Assembly (NCBI GenBank): GCA_037447655.1
Contig: JBBHKE010001224.1
Coordinates: 1 to 47,951, forward strand
Origin: Zygnema cylindricum
Taxonomy: Eukaryota > Streptophyta > Zygnematophyceae > Zygnematales > Zygnemataceae
DNA length: 47,951 bases
Direction of reading: 5' to 3'
The notes under the pieces are model-generated. The model was not told the origin of the DNA. It saw only the letters and a program-made list of their open reading frames with translations, and did no database searches. Every line of letters starts with the position of its first letter. Positions within the stretch are counted from its first letter, which is position 1. This document shows, piece by piece, positions 11,532 to 25,000 of the stretch. A program made the position numbers and the translations under genes.

Positions 11532-11949
11532 CAATACACCGATTATCGGTAGGTAAATAAATTAAATGTTGATATCGGAAGGAGTTTCTATATACACAAC
11601 ACCACTGTAGCAATTAGCCTGTAAGCGGGTTGGGGAGGGAGAAAGAAAATTAAAATATAATATTTTTGGATTTACTTGTTCGAAATGAATGTTGAAAACG
11701 TCAAATGCTGACAATTTTCCATGAGGGAAGAGTCAATAGGTGTTACAAAAAAACAGAGGAAAAGGGGGACTTCTAGAATCACAGAGAGGTAATCTACTAA
11801 TCCATGAACAACGAATATTTGACTTGGTCGTCTGTTGTTTAAATGATCGGTACAGGATTGTACAACAAGACCGTACATTACAGGCTGGATAATTTGAATT
11901 TTGAAATGGTTATTGTTTCTTGAAACGAATTCATGTAGCCACGACAAAT
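11532..11949. other. Intergenic, no gene recognised
   Basis: A short minus-strand ORF (11672-11959) runs into the next transposon's TIR and has no recognisable motif. Nothing else is visible. Confidence 0.4.
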
Positions 11950-12401
11950 CATAGTTCAAAAGTAGGTGACCGTACGCCCATACAATATGCCTATTGTATG
12001 CAAAACATACAATATGGCCTTAAGACCCATATTGTATTGGCCGCAAAATGAAATAAAATAGTAACAGGGTTGAGTTGCACATGGATCGATAGAGAATTAA
12101 ACGTCATGTCTAAATTTGAAAAAAAAATCGGACAAAAAAATCCTTTTCTGTGAGTTTTGAGCGACTTTTTATTTAAACCGTCAGATTTGGACTATCTGAC
12201 GGTCGTTGATGAAAGTAACGATCTAAGAAGATCACATGAAAAGCCCATAACACAACTCACGATAGGACTATCGTCAGATTCGGACGATCGGACGGTCGCT
12301 GAGTAGCGATCTAAGAAGATCACATGGAAAGCCCGGAACACAAGTTACGCTAAAGGCGGCCTACAAAAGGCCTACCAAAAAACGCCTACTTTTGAGCTAT
12401 G
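11950..12401. mobile_element. hAT-type MITE, family C copy 2, with exact 8-bp TSD
   Basis: The left end is CATAGTTCAAAAGTAGG and the right end CCTACTTTTGAGCTATG. CGACAAAT flanks both ends (11942-11949 and 12402-12409). It is shorter than copy 1 because its right part differs. Its middle contains two tandem versions of a block with CGGACGATCGGACGGTCG and CGATCTAAGAAGATCACATG. Confidence 0.9.
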
Positions 12402-12409
12402 CGACAAAT

Positions 12410-15189
12410 CCACCTGAACATTTGTCTCTTAGCGCTTTGTACGGATTTCATTGAGTTCAGATTTCAGAAGCTGTCAAAAAATATTTGACGTACAGATTCT
12501 CTACACGCAACTGAGCGAACTTGTCGGAATATGTACGGAGAACAAACTTCTTTATTTTTAGGGTTAGGGAGTCTGCACATTGCACAACCAACCAAAAGAT
12601 AAAAATCGAAGGTACTGTAGCTTTGACGTGGTTGTAAATATTCATTTAACCTATTTTTTTTGCACTGTCATTGTCACATTGTACGACAGTATAGTGCGAC
12701 ACTTTTCTTAAAATTTTGTCCTCTTTTTTTATATCATTTTTTTCATTCTCGGGATTGTACCATGCGACAACCTAAAATATAGGGGGACCACCATCGAGTA
12801 TATTTTGGACGTCTTCCACGTGTCAGATTCCTGACGAAGAAGTGACGTCGATTTTTTTGTTTGGAATCCATTTTCCTTTTTTGTTCTCTCGAGAACATTT
12901 GCCCTTATAAAACAATACAGCCTCTTTGTACGCTTTTGGCGTATGGATACGTATAGAACACTTAAACGACAAACGATTAGCTAAATTTTCCCGTGAGATA
13001 CAGAAATTTCCCTTGCGTCCCCAAAAAGTACAAAACGATATACTTTGTAGACACACGATGTACGGAAGACGAAGCGCGATAATGTACAGTACCGTACCGT
13101 ATATACGGACTTCTTTTATCCTTTCGGGAAGCTAAATTATCGCATCGAAGTAAAGTTTTCGCATAAAAAACACGTGTCAAAACAACATTTCGAAAGGTCA
13201 AAGTGGTTTTAGTGGCAGCATTGTCGGCTTCCTTCGAACAGAACGGCAGAGAAGTACAAATGTGCACGTGCATGTATACTGTCGCCTTCCAGATGTCATT
13301 TGTTACGGGCGCTGTTTTCGTGCCACGTCAGCATATTCGTCCAGCCTAAGAAAAAAACTGTGGCCATTTGCTGCCAGAATATTTTTCGTTTCAGGTTTGC
13401 TTGCACCCTGGAATTCCGTGGACCACACTACTTTATGGTTGCAGAGCTCGACTTCCTACGACTCTCCGTACAATAATTATCGCGCAGTAATGAACTCTGA
13501 TGTGTCGTCGAGTTCGCAATGTTGTGTACGGCACGACTCTAACTTCTCCATGTTTCGTGGAAATTACATGAGCCGTCAGATCTCCAGTCTTGGTGGAATC
13601 TCGTTGACCTGCATGTACTTGTCTGCTTAGCGAGTGCCGTGAATCACTATTGGGCTGATTTTATGTAAGTACTGTACGGTAGATTTGTTTACCGGTACAT
13701 ATGACGCAGAACCGCTAACAAAAAGGTCGCTATGAAGCAGTATTACTGTTTTCAACTTGTGTAGAAAAAAGCACCAGGATGGAATAAGTGTCATTAACGC
13801 TGGGCGTCGATTTACACTGTAGTGCCGATCTACGGCTTGTATGTAGGGAGAAATGACACTGATTGCTCTGTCAATTGAGCTCTTCTTTGTCTTTAGGCGT
13901 CACGTTTTCGAATCCTGGTTTCACCAAGGCAATTATTAGTCTCCACGTGGCGTGCAGAAGGCAGCGTGGACGACATTAAATATTAGCAATCGTGACAGCC
14001 GTACTGCATCTGGCAGCAAGCGTGCAAGAAAAAACAAATACTATTTGTCGGCAAATATAACTACTTTCCTCTCACAAAGATAGAGCACGGTCAGAAATTG
14101 TCGTACAGTGTCTGATTTTACAGCTGGCAGTCTCCATTAGCGAAGACCTTAAGAGAGATTTGTCGTTGCTGAAATGCATGCGTCATTGAGCTGGCTTATC
14201 CTCGTCACTATTTCCTTGATCTGCCACATGGCGGAGCTTCTGGAAAAGGACAGGCAATAATGCAAGCAGTTTCAGAGGGTACGGACACTTTTGTTCTCCG
14301 GAAACCGTAAATCGAAAACCAACAGAAAGCCGGTGTTGACGTCACGCTGAGCTTCGTGTAATGCAACAGTTGCAACCGACATCGATCTCTGTAATTTTGT
14401 TTGCCAAAAAAAAAAAACAAACAAAAAATCGTCGAAATTTCAAGATTTCGCGCGTGGAAAACATTTTGAGAATGTCACGTTCCGTACAATGCTGTCCTGA
14501 CGGCAGCTTAAATTTTGAGATAGGCCGGCGCCCTTGTATCAGTTGAAGTGGGCATTTCAAAATTTGTGGAAATTTATCGTTTGTCGGCTATGATATAATT
14601 GAACGCATAAAACATTTTTCACTAAATTGCAAGTGATCTGCCCGTCAAACAAAATATTTAGGTGGAACTTTTTAACTCGTTATGCCGTCTCCTTTTACTT
14701 ATGTTTACATTATTCTTTTTATTACTATGTTTATAGCGCTACGTATCGCTTCGCATCGCATGTCTATACATCGGCGGACAAGGTACATCGGCGGTCGTTC
14801 CGGCGATATATATCCTACAGTGTGGCAATGCCGTCGACACGTGAACTCAAAATACAAAATGAATACATTTATGCTGGTTTTTCCCTTTTGACCAGATTCA
14901 AACCGGGTAAACAAATAATCACTACTGGTTTTTCGACTTATTAGAGCAATGGGCACCTATAGCTCAAAATATAGGGTCAACAATTATGATGCGTGATAAT
15001 TGCCGTAATTTCATTATTTGGTCAATGATTTATACCTTCATGACATCACCTATTAAGTCATTTGCATCGACTCCAAAAAAAGATACATCATGTATATGAT
15101 TACGTTTTATATCATGATGTGATACAATTTGCAACATTCTGTCTTTTATTATTCTTAAAATTAGTGTCGTCTACCTGTGAGTTTCCTAT
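12410..15189. other. Unassigned intergenic DNA, rich in GTACGG words
   Basis: No credible gene. The 122-codon ORF at 13262-13630 starts with GTG and shows no family features. The stretch has many CGTAC/GTACGG words (for example 13050-13110) and short palindromes. I could not define transposon ends. Confidence 0.5.
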
Positions 15190-15505
15190 CAGTGATGAGT
15201 ACGATAGACGACATATTGGATGTCGATATGGGTAAGTGGACCAATATTTCGATGCCTCGTTATCATTAATAACGTCGATAAATGGTCAATATATCGACAA
15301 TGATTATCGATAACCACCTATAACGGATAAACCTCTCACGGTTGGGGGGAGGGTGCTGAAAAGATTTATATGTTCGGGTATGGTACTTTCATTACGAAAT
15401 GCACAAGCATAAACATGAATTACAAACCAATAAACATGAATTATTGGTGGGTGAAAAAGAAATACACATTGGTTATCGATAAAAGGTTACCGATACAAAT
15501 CACTA
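15190..15505. mobile_element. Small hAT-like element related to the outer element at 3461
   Basis: The left end is CAGTGATGAGTACGATAG and the right end, read inward, TAGTGATTTGTATCGGTAA. The interior is full of TATCGATAA and CGATATTG words like the subterminal parts of 3461-7868. No matching 8-bp flanks were seen. Confidence 0.55.
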
Positions 15506-18500
15506 CTTCAAATGTTTGATTATATTGCTCTTTTTCTCGCTGCCTACCACGCCAATATGGTCTGCTTTTTCTAAAAAAGAACAAAGACAACCTTACTTGA
15601 TGTGTGGACGATGTCCATATAGCTGATATTGACGATGTTGTCGGATGTCAAATTATAAGAAAAAACAGTCGCAAAATGCATTATGGTATGGCACGATAGT
15701 AGGGATGCCAAGGTAAGAAAACATATAAAATTTGTTTCGATTTTATCGACATTAAATTATAACTTCATTAACGACGTGTTAAATAAGTACCCTTGTGGGA
15801 AATCCATGAACCTGTGTTACTAAATTTTGCAACTGGTTCATTTCCATTTCGCATTAACGAAGAGAAACAAAATGTTATTAATTTGTTTTTACTTTGAACA
15901 CATGGAGTAAGGTTAATGTACATCACAATTGTTTCGTTTTTTCCTTGAAGGGTGCCCCTACGTTATACTATTCCATCAATTTTTCCTCGTTTCTTTTATT
16001 CAGTTTCGTTGTGATCATCGTAAAATCATAAAATGAGTTTCCGATGACATTCGTTGTTTTCATGTTATAATGTCATTGGTTCACGAATTACACTAAAGAA
16101 AAATAATTCGTATTGCATTACTTAATCATGAGATCAGCCTACATATTTATAAGTAAAAGGTATTTAAGTTAACGACAAAGCTTGCACAATCTTTGCTGTT
16201 TTCGATTGGAGATTGAACTGTGTAACGTACGGAAGAAATTGGTTCTTTTATCAAGTAAGATTAAGATAAGAATGTGATATGTTTTTATATTTTCATGTTA
16301 TGTTACAGTATCATTAACGGGTTGCAATTTGTCAGACCTTGTCGAAACTTTCGCATTTGACTTTATTGTTCAAATGTGCAGCCTCGGAAATAAGTATGCA
16401 TATTGCTTTTTGGACTTTTTTTTTCTGTATGTTTTTGTTGTGATTGCATAAAGTTACGCATTTGTTGTATTGTTTTATGATTATATTTAATTATTTTGAT
16501 GGTTGCATATGTTTTGGTGTTATTTGCTAAAGAATTGTATGATATTTTTAGATATATAAGTAAAACGGTTTAATTATCTTATTTTTAAGGCCTCAATATC
16601 GAATTTAAGCCACCCTAACTATTAAACTTGAAAACAAGTTTAATTTTTTGTTAGTGATTTGTGCGACCTAATTAGTTTGGAATTCCATACATAGTTATAT
16701 TATAAAATTTGACTTCTATTTATTTGGGTTCCAGTTTATAATTGTGGATACTACGTTAGTGTGACAAGAGGACGTTTGATTTTTTGTGGTTTATCTTATC
16801 GCGTCAAATGTATAGCGACAGAGTAGCGGAGATAACGCCAAACATCAAGTCGTCAAATCTGACGTCATGCATCGGTAAATCGTATCGAAGCAAACGATAT
16901 ATGGTGATGTCACGCAATGAAGAAGAGAAGTGAGGTAAACGGACAAATTCTGCGAAGATTAACAAACTTTTGGCAATCATTTTGTGTCGACTGTCACGCC
17001 TTTTGCTTTAATTTTTTTTTGTATTTTTTTTTTTTTTGTTTCTTTCAATCAGCCCGCATATACTGTCGCTTATTTTCGTGTAGGGAATACAATATTATTT
17101 TATCGTTTTGATTTGTTCCGTACGTCAACTGTAGATTATTTCGGCATTATCGTGCTGCACGGCTTTTCCGGAAGTACGTCCGTACTGTCCAATCCTGACG
17201 CATGTCTATTCTGTCAATCTGCATTTCCTGACCGCGAGTGGCGGCGGCAAAACCCTAGATTCGGTCATTTCTGCTGCGTCCTTACTAAATCCTGATAATA
17301 ATAGGTTGAAAGGTAGGTTAGGCTGCCAGCGGACCGTTTCCGTACGTCGTTCAGTTCACGGTACAATTTTGCCGGCCGTGCAGGCAAAATTTACCGGAAG
17401 AACAAAGCGGGCGACTTTCTGACTCATCGCCGGCAAGACTCAATGCGACGAAATTTCAATGGTCAGGTCTGTTTTAAAATTATGGTTCTGTGGTCGAAAT
17501 CAGATTAAGTATTTTTCTGGACGACGCGGATTGGTGATATCTTTTTCAAACGTTTGGAAATATAATCCCTGAGAATCTTTTTATTGGCTTAGGACTATAT
17601 CCCTTTCCAGGCTAAAAAAATGTTTATAGAATACTTCAATAGGATTCTTTCATAGAATCTTCCACGCAAAAAACGAAAACCTATGTAGAAAAAGACAAAA
17701 AAAACCAATCGGACGGCCACGATTTATGTCGAAAAATTGCCGTGTAATAGCACTGATAATCGTGCAGAAATCAATTTATCGGGGGAAGCATATGAAATTG
17801 CCGGCCGTCTTTTTCCATCCTCCCGACCGGCAGCGCCGTCATATTGTCAGCATCTGGCTTAACCCTAAAATTTTCTGACGACTACGGGACGCACAACGAA
17901 TCAGATGGTGCGTTCGCACGACTTTTTGCTGTGACGTCAGTTTAGCTTTCCTCGCCCCTGTTTGTTTTTTTGTCTGTGCCTGACGGTTTTTTTTTTTCTG
18001 AGCGGCAAATATTTCCCACGCGGTGGAATCTGCGACAGCTACGAGTCAACGACGCGTGGAATAGAAAAAAAGAAACACCAATGTAAAGTTCGCTGAAAAG
18101 AAAAATTTAGGTGAAAGGAAATACATCGGACCCTACCTTTTCCCACGTAGGCACGCGTCAGTAATCTGGCTACCTAGTAATCTACCAGCTAAGACGTGGC
18201 AACAAATTATACGCCACTCAAGGCTAGTAATCGCACGGCTGATAATTGCAAGACCGTCATCCACGGCAAAAAACTGACAGGCAGAAACTTGCACTGTTAT
18301 GATTGTACGGCTAAAACTCACATTGTTGAATAAATCGAACGGTAGTAAAACACACGGTTGAAGATCCACGGCCAAGATTCGCATAAATTACTTTCGCAGC
18401 CTGCAGCCATACAATGCCGATATTATTTTGCTCACGACCTGACATTGTTTTTTCCTCACGGTTCCAAGATGGCGACACGTATCATCAAGTCAATTGAAAC

Positions 18501-19589
18501 CTGTCGTATGCCGAAAACGCGTGAGGTCGGATTCAAAAATCGCGCGGATAACATCACACCCCATATATTTTGAAATTTCCTTTCCCTATGAACCGTCCGA
18601 TTTCCCAACAAAAGCCAAACCACCGTAGATCGATCTCCATTTGACAAAACAGCTCAACAGAATCTGGCTTCAAATTTTAAACTTTTGAACTGTTCTTCGC
18701 AGGCGCGCCAACAATCTCGTACTTTTACGTCGTTGTCGTTTCAGCTAAAATACAGTTTCGGACTTTATTCCGTATATTTCCGTACAGTAAGTTAGAGACC
18801 GGCATTTGCGCGTCCCATCGAAAAGACAAAAAGCCTCTAGTTTGTACGACAGGCTTCGCTTCTCACGCCCAATCAAAACGCGACACCTCGCCACGATTTC
18901 TCGAAACGACCGACCAGATTGCGCACGAGCAGTCCCTTTCAATTTTTCTTCGCAAGTTCCCTGCCGAGTCAGATCCGCCGCCACCTGTCAGAACCTTCCC
19001 CACTACCGTCCAAAACGCGTCTCATCTTCCGTGGCGGCAAAATGCCGCCCATTTCATCACATTTCTACCTCGATCGAACCTCCTCCAAATCTACTTTCTA
19101 GATTAGAATCAGTACATACAAATATCCATCCAGTATTGTTCTATGGCCAAAATGAGTCTCGGCGTACCTCTTCCGTACTATAAGGTTCTCTGTGGTCCAA
19201 AACCTCCTGCCACGTCATCATTTCCAGCTCTCTTACCTCCCGTAATTTCTGAGCCGCCGTCACCGCCCGGCCGGCATCTAAGAAAAATAAAAAGGAAAAA
19301 AATAAGAAAAAATAAAAAGAGAAAATAAAAAATAAAAAATAACGCGAAACTCCGCGATCGCGCACGAAATCGGCAGAGAAAAACAAGAATAATCGTACAA
19401 TGACTGTACGGATCACTTTAAAATGTACAAATAGCAAACTTACTGGCGCAGTACCGTACGTCAAGTCAACAGAAAACTCGGGCAAGGTCAAATAATTTCA
19501 ACGCTTGCCCAGTAAGTCGGGCAGCTAGAAAAACTACGCCGAACTTTTCTCACCCTCAAACATCCTTACGCCTCCTTTTTTCAAACCAG
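15506..19589. other. Unassigned intergenic DNA
   Basis: Bases 15506-17000 are AT-rich with no open frame of note. Bases 17000-18700 have scattered GCCGGCCG and GTACGG words. A minus-strand open stretch at 19141-19290 follows a long pyrimidine tract ending TTAG and contains a GAG|GTAAGA donor-like site, so a short exon there cannot be excluded. I could not connect it to anything. Confidence 0.4.
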
Positions 19590-20640
19590 CTTCGAACCCA
19601 ACCCTTCCCTCCCCTTCCCTCCCCCCCCTTCCAACCCCCCCCCCCCCCCCCAAAAAAAAAAAAAAAAAAAAAGGTAAAACCCACGAAAAAACAAAAGCCC
19701 AAAAGATTCAAACCAACGACAAACACAAAACGACAAAAAACAAAAAACCCCCAAAAAAAAGAAGAAGAAAGGTCCCAAAACTCCCCAAAAAGGGGTGAAA
19801 GTAACTTTTGTCATTTCAACCCCCATGGGACAACTTCCCTCTCTCTCCCTCTATCCCTCCACGCCATGTCTGACGTAGTCTACTCTACTCCGCCGCCTCC
19901 CTCCTCCTCCCTCTACCCCTTCCCTCCCTCCCTCCACTCTCACAACTGGCGTCTCCCTCACTCTTCCTCCCACTTCCCCACTCCCTCTCCCTCCTCCCCT
20001 CCCTCTCACTCTCCCTCTCCCTCCACCCCCCCTTCCAGTTCCAGTACACTGGACCCAGCTGGAAATCTGGGGGGAGGTTTTAACCCCTCGTTCTTCCCCT
20101 CTCCCTCCTCTCCCTCTCCTCTCTCCCCTTCCTCTCCTTCCTCTCCTCCCTCTCCTTCCTCCCCTCCCTCTCCCTCCTCCCCCCCCTCCCTCCCAGCCCT
20201 GGCTAGCCCCCACTCTAGTCCTGGAGCCAGTTCAGGGCAGTCCCCAGTAGTAGGGAATAGGGGAGGAAGGAGGCTGTGTTATACCTGGGGGGGGGATGGA
20301 GGGAGGGGGAGGGAGGAGGAAGGAGAGGGGCCAGACTCCAGTCCCATTTCTTGTTATTTTCTTTGTGTTTCTTTTCTTTGTTCCCTCTCTCCTCTCTTTC
20401 CTCTCTCTCTTATTTCCTTCTTCCTCTTTATTTCCTCCTTCCATTCCCCCACTTTTTTTGTATTTTCCCCCCCTTCCCCCTTCCCCCTTCCCCCTTCCCC
20501 CTTTCCCCTTACCCCCCCCCCCTTCCCCCTTACCCACCTTCCCCCTTCCCCCCTTCCCCCCTTCCCCTTCCCCCCCCCCCCCCTTCCCCCCCTTCCTTCC
20601 CCCACCCCCCCCTTTTTGTTTCCCCTTCTTTCTGGGTTCT
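19590..20640 (+). repeat. Long pyrimidine-rich tract with (C)n(A)n junction
   Basis: The plus strand is dominated by CCCTCTCC and CCCCCTT units (19590-19640, 19840-20220, 20340-20640), broken by a G/A-rich patch at 20250-20335. At 19637-19672 a run of C passes directly into a run of A. ORFs up to 265 codons on both strands are by-products of the composition. Homopyrimidine mirror stretches (20460-20620) could adopt triplex (H-DNA) structure. The tract lies upstream of the IDD gene and may fall in its 5' region. Confidence 0.8.
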
Positions 20641-20790
20641 GTTTTGCTTCGCTTATTTTTTGACTTTTTCTCCTTCCGTATTTTATTTCTTTTTTTAGTG
20701 CGATTTCTGAAAGATAAACAGTGCAGAGCCGCTGAGCTTCTTTTTTTTACTGTTGGGGTGCTGTTGACGCCGCTTGCCTGTTTCTTCAGG

Positions 20791-20848
20791 GATCCGTACA
20801 ATCCGTACAATCCGCACTTACAGGCGGAATATACGGACTGTACGGATC
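20791..20848. repeat. Short inverted repeat built from GTACGG words
   Basis: Arms of 25 bases (20791-20815 and 20824-20848) pair at 22 positions around an 8-base loop. The left arm contains two CCGTACAATCCG-type units. It may be a hairpin in transcribed 5' sequence of the IDD gene or an intergenic palindrome. Confidence 0.7.
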
Positions 20849-20953
20849 ATGGACAGAGTTCGAGATTAGTTATTTTCCATCGCGTGTCAGACCCCTAAAA
20901 CGGATAAAGTGTGTGACAAAAACGGATAAAATCTGTTTTTATTATACAGGGTT

Positions 20954-20985
<32 letters not shown>

Positions 20986-22067
20986 TTAGTTACTGATTTG
21001 CTTCACTTTTTTTTTTTTTTTTTTCAGTTAGGCGACTAGTGGGACACGTTTTTTCTTTTTTTTTGTTTTTTTTTTTTTTTTGTGAGTTGGAAGAATGGCG
21101 GCAGATAGTAGCCATTGCTGACCGAAGCCGTACTTTTTTGTCAGATTTTGTGCGTACGGAAAGTGTCTGTTTGTACCTTTTGGACCTGTACTATCCTTCC
21201 GTACGCCCAGTACTTTTTTTGGTTTTTTGTACTTTTTCGTTTGATGACATTCTGTCCGGCCGTCCGTACAACTATCCGCTCCTCTATTCATACGTGTTTA
21301 TCGTACGGCAGTTATAAAGTGCGAACTGTACGGAAATGCTATATTTAGTTAACTATAACTAAAGGCTGTTGTACTGAAAACCTGTATGAAACCTAATATG
21401 CATTCTCTGCACAAAAAGAATCTTACTAGTTATAGAGTGCCGGGTGTACGGAAATGCTTTATCTGGTTACTTCGCACTATACTCTATTTTACTGAATTAG
21501 CAATGTCTAAAACGTATATTATGCATGAAAAATTCGAATTATATTATACCTGTGAAATCCATAGATTACATATGGAACAGGCCCGTATAGTACGCGTTTT
21601 AAACCTCAGAAAATCGTTATACTTATGTTATTTGTAAATGCGTTTAAACAAAAACGTATTTAAACGAAAGTGTGTTTAAACGCGTATAGTTACAAGGTTA
21701 CCAGTTACAGGTTTTACACTGTTTTTTTACAGTTTTGAACTGTGTTCTTTGTAGTTTTTTTGGCATAGAACTTTAAGTATTGCAACACTTTTGAGTCATC
21801 TTGTAGCTGGAATTCTTTCCTGAATTATGTCTAAGATTCTTTTCATAAGTTTGCTGTTTTTATTTTGACAGCCTGGTCATCTTCTCTTGGAATGATTTTT
21901 TTTTTAAGATTTTTATGTTTCTTCTACTTCACAGAAGCTGAAACTAAATTTCCGTAAATCTGAAACCTCTGTTTTATGTGTTTTTTGTGTGATCCTGAGA
22001 TGTTCTCTACAGGCTTCTAATGCCGATTTGTCTGTTTCTGTTCTTACTTGGTCTCCTTCTCCTGCAG
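20849..22067. other. Probable upstream intron or 5' region of the IDD gene
   Basis: The sequence ends in a strong acceptor, a C/T-rich run then CTGCAG at 22065-22067. The IDD family's first exon should lie upstream and end in codon position 1. A possible match is an ATG at 21386 leading to HKKNLTSYRVP with a donor at G|GTGTAC near 21449, but the sequence sits in a locally repeated GTACGGAAATGC context, so I do not claim it. T-rich runs lie at 21000-21080. Confidence 0.4.
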
Positions 22068-25000
22068 ATCCTGAAGCAGAAGTTGTCGCGCTTTCTCCAA
22101 AAACTTTAATGGCCACAAATCGGTTTGTTTGTGAGATATGTAACAAAGGTTTTCAAAGAGATCAAAATTTGCAGCTGCACCGCAGAGGTCACAACCTTCC
22201 ATGGAAACTCCGTCAGAGGACAAGCAAAGAGGTGAAGAAAAGGGTGTACATCTGTCCGGAGCCTTCTTGTGTACATCATGATCCGGCTCGGGCTCTCGGC
22301 GACTTGACAGGGATTAAGAAGCATTTTTGCAGAAAACACGGAGAAAAGAAGTATAAGTGCGACAAGTGTTCAAAGAAGTATGCTGTCCAATCAGATTGGA
22401 AGGCACATTTGAAGACTTGTGGTACAAGGGAGTATCGATGCGACTGTGGTACTTTGTTTTCGAGGTGAGTTTCTATGGAGAGTTTCGAACTGCTGTTCTT
22501 TGTTTCTTTTCCAGCTTAGTTTCTATGGGGGTTTTTTGAACTGCGGAGATTTTTGAGTCGGTGACAGTTAATGTTTGTAACTGAAGTTATGGATATTGAT
22601 TTGAAGTGAATATCTGGAAAGGCATTTGTAAACAAACGGCATAATGGTAGATGTTGACATAAGATTTGTCGTCATCCATGTGTCGCAGTGAATCTACTGG
22701 TTAGGGTAGAATGTGGAGTGTCTATTTAGTTTCACATACTCCAAAACTATTTCTAAGTTTGCATTGTGTCTTTAGGGTTTCCATATTGAGCTAGATGTCT
22801 GATATGTTTGTCCTGTTTTCAGACTAGATTATCTTCTCTTGATATTGTAATGTTGTGATGTCATTATGACATTACGTAATGATGTCACAACGTCTCTCTG
22901 TCACGACGTAGAAATGTTGATCATTATCACATCCCCATTATCGGGATTTCCTCTTGATATCACAATATTGTGATTGTTGAGACTCTGTGATAGGAACAAG
23001 AATTAGCTTCTCCATTTTTCATTTATTCCCTCTTCAAGTCATAAAAGCGTATAACAGTTCCACATTCGCTCTTTGCTTATTTTAACAGCTGCAAACCAAT
23101 TATATTTTCCTGCTCAGCCTTTGTTGTAACAAAAGTTGATAATTGCATGTGGCTCCCGTTCTCCTCTCCTCTCCCCTCTCTTTTCATCCCATCCCATCTC
23201 TTTTGCCTCCTCTCCCCTCGCTTTTCCCCCCATCCCATCTCTTTTGCCTCCTCTCCCCCATCCTCCCTTCTCCTACCCTCCTGTCCTCTTCTCCCTCACT
23301 TCCCCTTGGTGTGGCAGATTTGCATGTCTTAAGTATTGTTCCAATTATTGTCTCCTTCCCTGAAGTGCGTTTAGATCTTGTATCTCTGTAGCTTTAAGAG
23401 AAGAGAAGGGAGATACCTGCAAGGGAGAGATAAAGAGCCAGGAAGAGAGTCTACCACTTCTTTTTTTTAGTTGTCCTTCCGTACCACTTATTGCATTTGG
23501 CTCGCTTTCTGTACCACTTAGTCTTTTGTTTCTCCTTCCTGAGGGAATGTATAGGACTTCTTTATTTGGTTCTCCTTTCTTGCTCCTAATTTTCTGTCCA
23601 TCTTTCTGGTTTTCAGGCGAGACAGTTTCATCACTCATCGTGCTTTCTGTGACGCCCTCGCTGACTCCGGAGTCGGTGGAGGCCAAAACAAGCCACAGCT
23701 TTCAGGACAGAGTAGTATGGGGCCGGGAAGTAGTCTGGTGAGAGGAAGTAGCTTACTGTCAGGACTTCCCAGTCCAGACGGGAGAGGAGGAGGATCGGTT
23801 GGAATGGGTCAGTTGGGAGGAGGAGGAGAGGGAAGGTTCGGAAATGGTCAAGATGGAGGACAGTTTCAAGGACAGTTACAAGGACAGGCGAGACAAGCTT
23901 TAGGCTTATGGTTGGGACAGGGACCTGGAAGCCATGGACAGGGAGGGAGGTTGGGAGGAGGACAGATGATGGGGGAAGGAGGGCAGGAGGGCTCTGGGAA
24001 CTTGTTAGGTTCTGGTAATTTGGGAAACCTCGACGCAGCTTTATTGAACCCTTCACTTTTGCAACAAAAAAGTTTACAGGGAGCCGGAGGAGGAGGAGGT
24101 TTGGGGAATTTGGTCACTAATTCTGGTATAGACTTATCGGATTTACCGAATGTGTTGGGAGGTGGAAATATGAATGGAGCTCTTTTGGCAAACAGTTCGA
24201 CTGCTCAGGGAAGGTTGTTTGCGAGTCTGTTTGGAAATGTGGGAGGTTTGCCTGGAGGTGGTGGAGGAGGAGGAGGAGGAGGAGGAGGAGGAGGAGGTAA
24301 CAACCTGCAAGGTAGTGGAAATATGAGTGCTATGAGAGCAGTTGGGTTTTCTGATTTGATGTCCAATTTACAAGGAGGAATTGGAGGAGGAGGAGAAGGA
24401 GGAGCTATGAAAGTAGAAACCACAATTGGATCTTCTCAATCCTATGGAATGGCTCAAGGTGGAAACAGAGATCAAGGAAAAGCTTCAGGAAATGTAGGAG
24501 GTGGATCCGGCGGAAACAATGCCTCATCGAATGGGTTTGGAGCATTTCAAAACCTCTCATCGAATGTGTTTTCTCAAGGTGGAGATATGAGTCAACTGAG
24601 TACCTCTTCTCTCCTTCAAAAGGGTATGGGCAGTCAAAATCCCTCTCAGGATCAGTTACTCAGAAACGTTTTGGGCCTCAGGGCTGGAGGGGATAACGAT
24701 GCAAGTAACGCCACATCTCTTGCGGCTCTTACCTCGTACCTGTCGTCGAATCAGGACCAGACGAGAAACTTGGGAAACCAATCAAATGCTTTCACTCATC
24801 AGCCGTTGCAACAGATTAGTAAAGCGGCCGAGTCTCTTCAGAACCAACAAAGTCAACAAAATCGTCAACATCAACATCAACAAAATCAACATCAACAACA
24901 TCAGCAAAGTCAACAAAACCATCAAAGTCAACAACAAAGTCAACAACATCATCAACAACACCATCAACAACTTCAACAACAGCAACAGGAGTTACAGCAG

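Noticed and set aside
13262-13630. 122-codon plus-strand ORF
   Set aside because: GTG start, no motif, no splice context and no codon pattern distinct from its surroundings.
19141-19290. Minus-strand exon-like stretch after a pyrimidine tract
   Set aside because: The acceptor and donor look convincing, but the short peptide matches nothing and no partner exon was found.
19866-20663. 265-codon Pro/Ser-rich plus-strand ORF and antisense Gly/Arg-rich ORFs
   Set aside because: All three frames and both strands are open because of CCCTCT composition. No non-repetitive domain. I considered it as the missing IDD first exon, but it lacks the basic KKKR...PG segment before DPEAEV.
21386-21637. Possible IDD first exon ending HKKNLTSYRVP before a GTGTAC donor
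   Set aside because: The phase fits and the basic run is suggestive, but the donor lies in a locally repeated GTACGGAAATGC context and the N terminus is unlike known IDDs. It needs transcript evidence.
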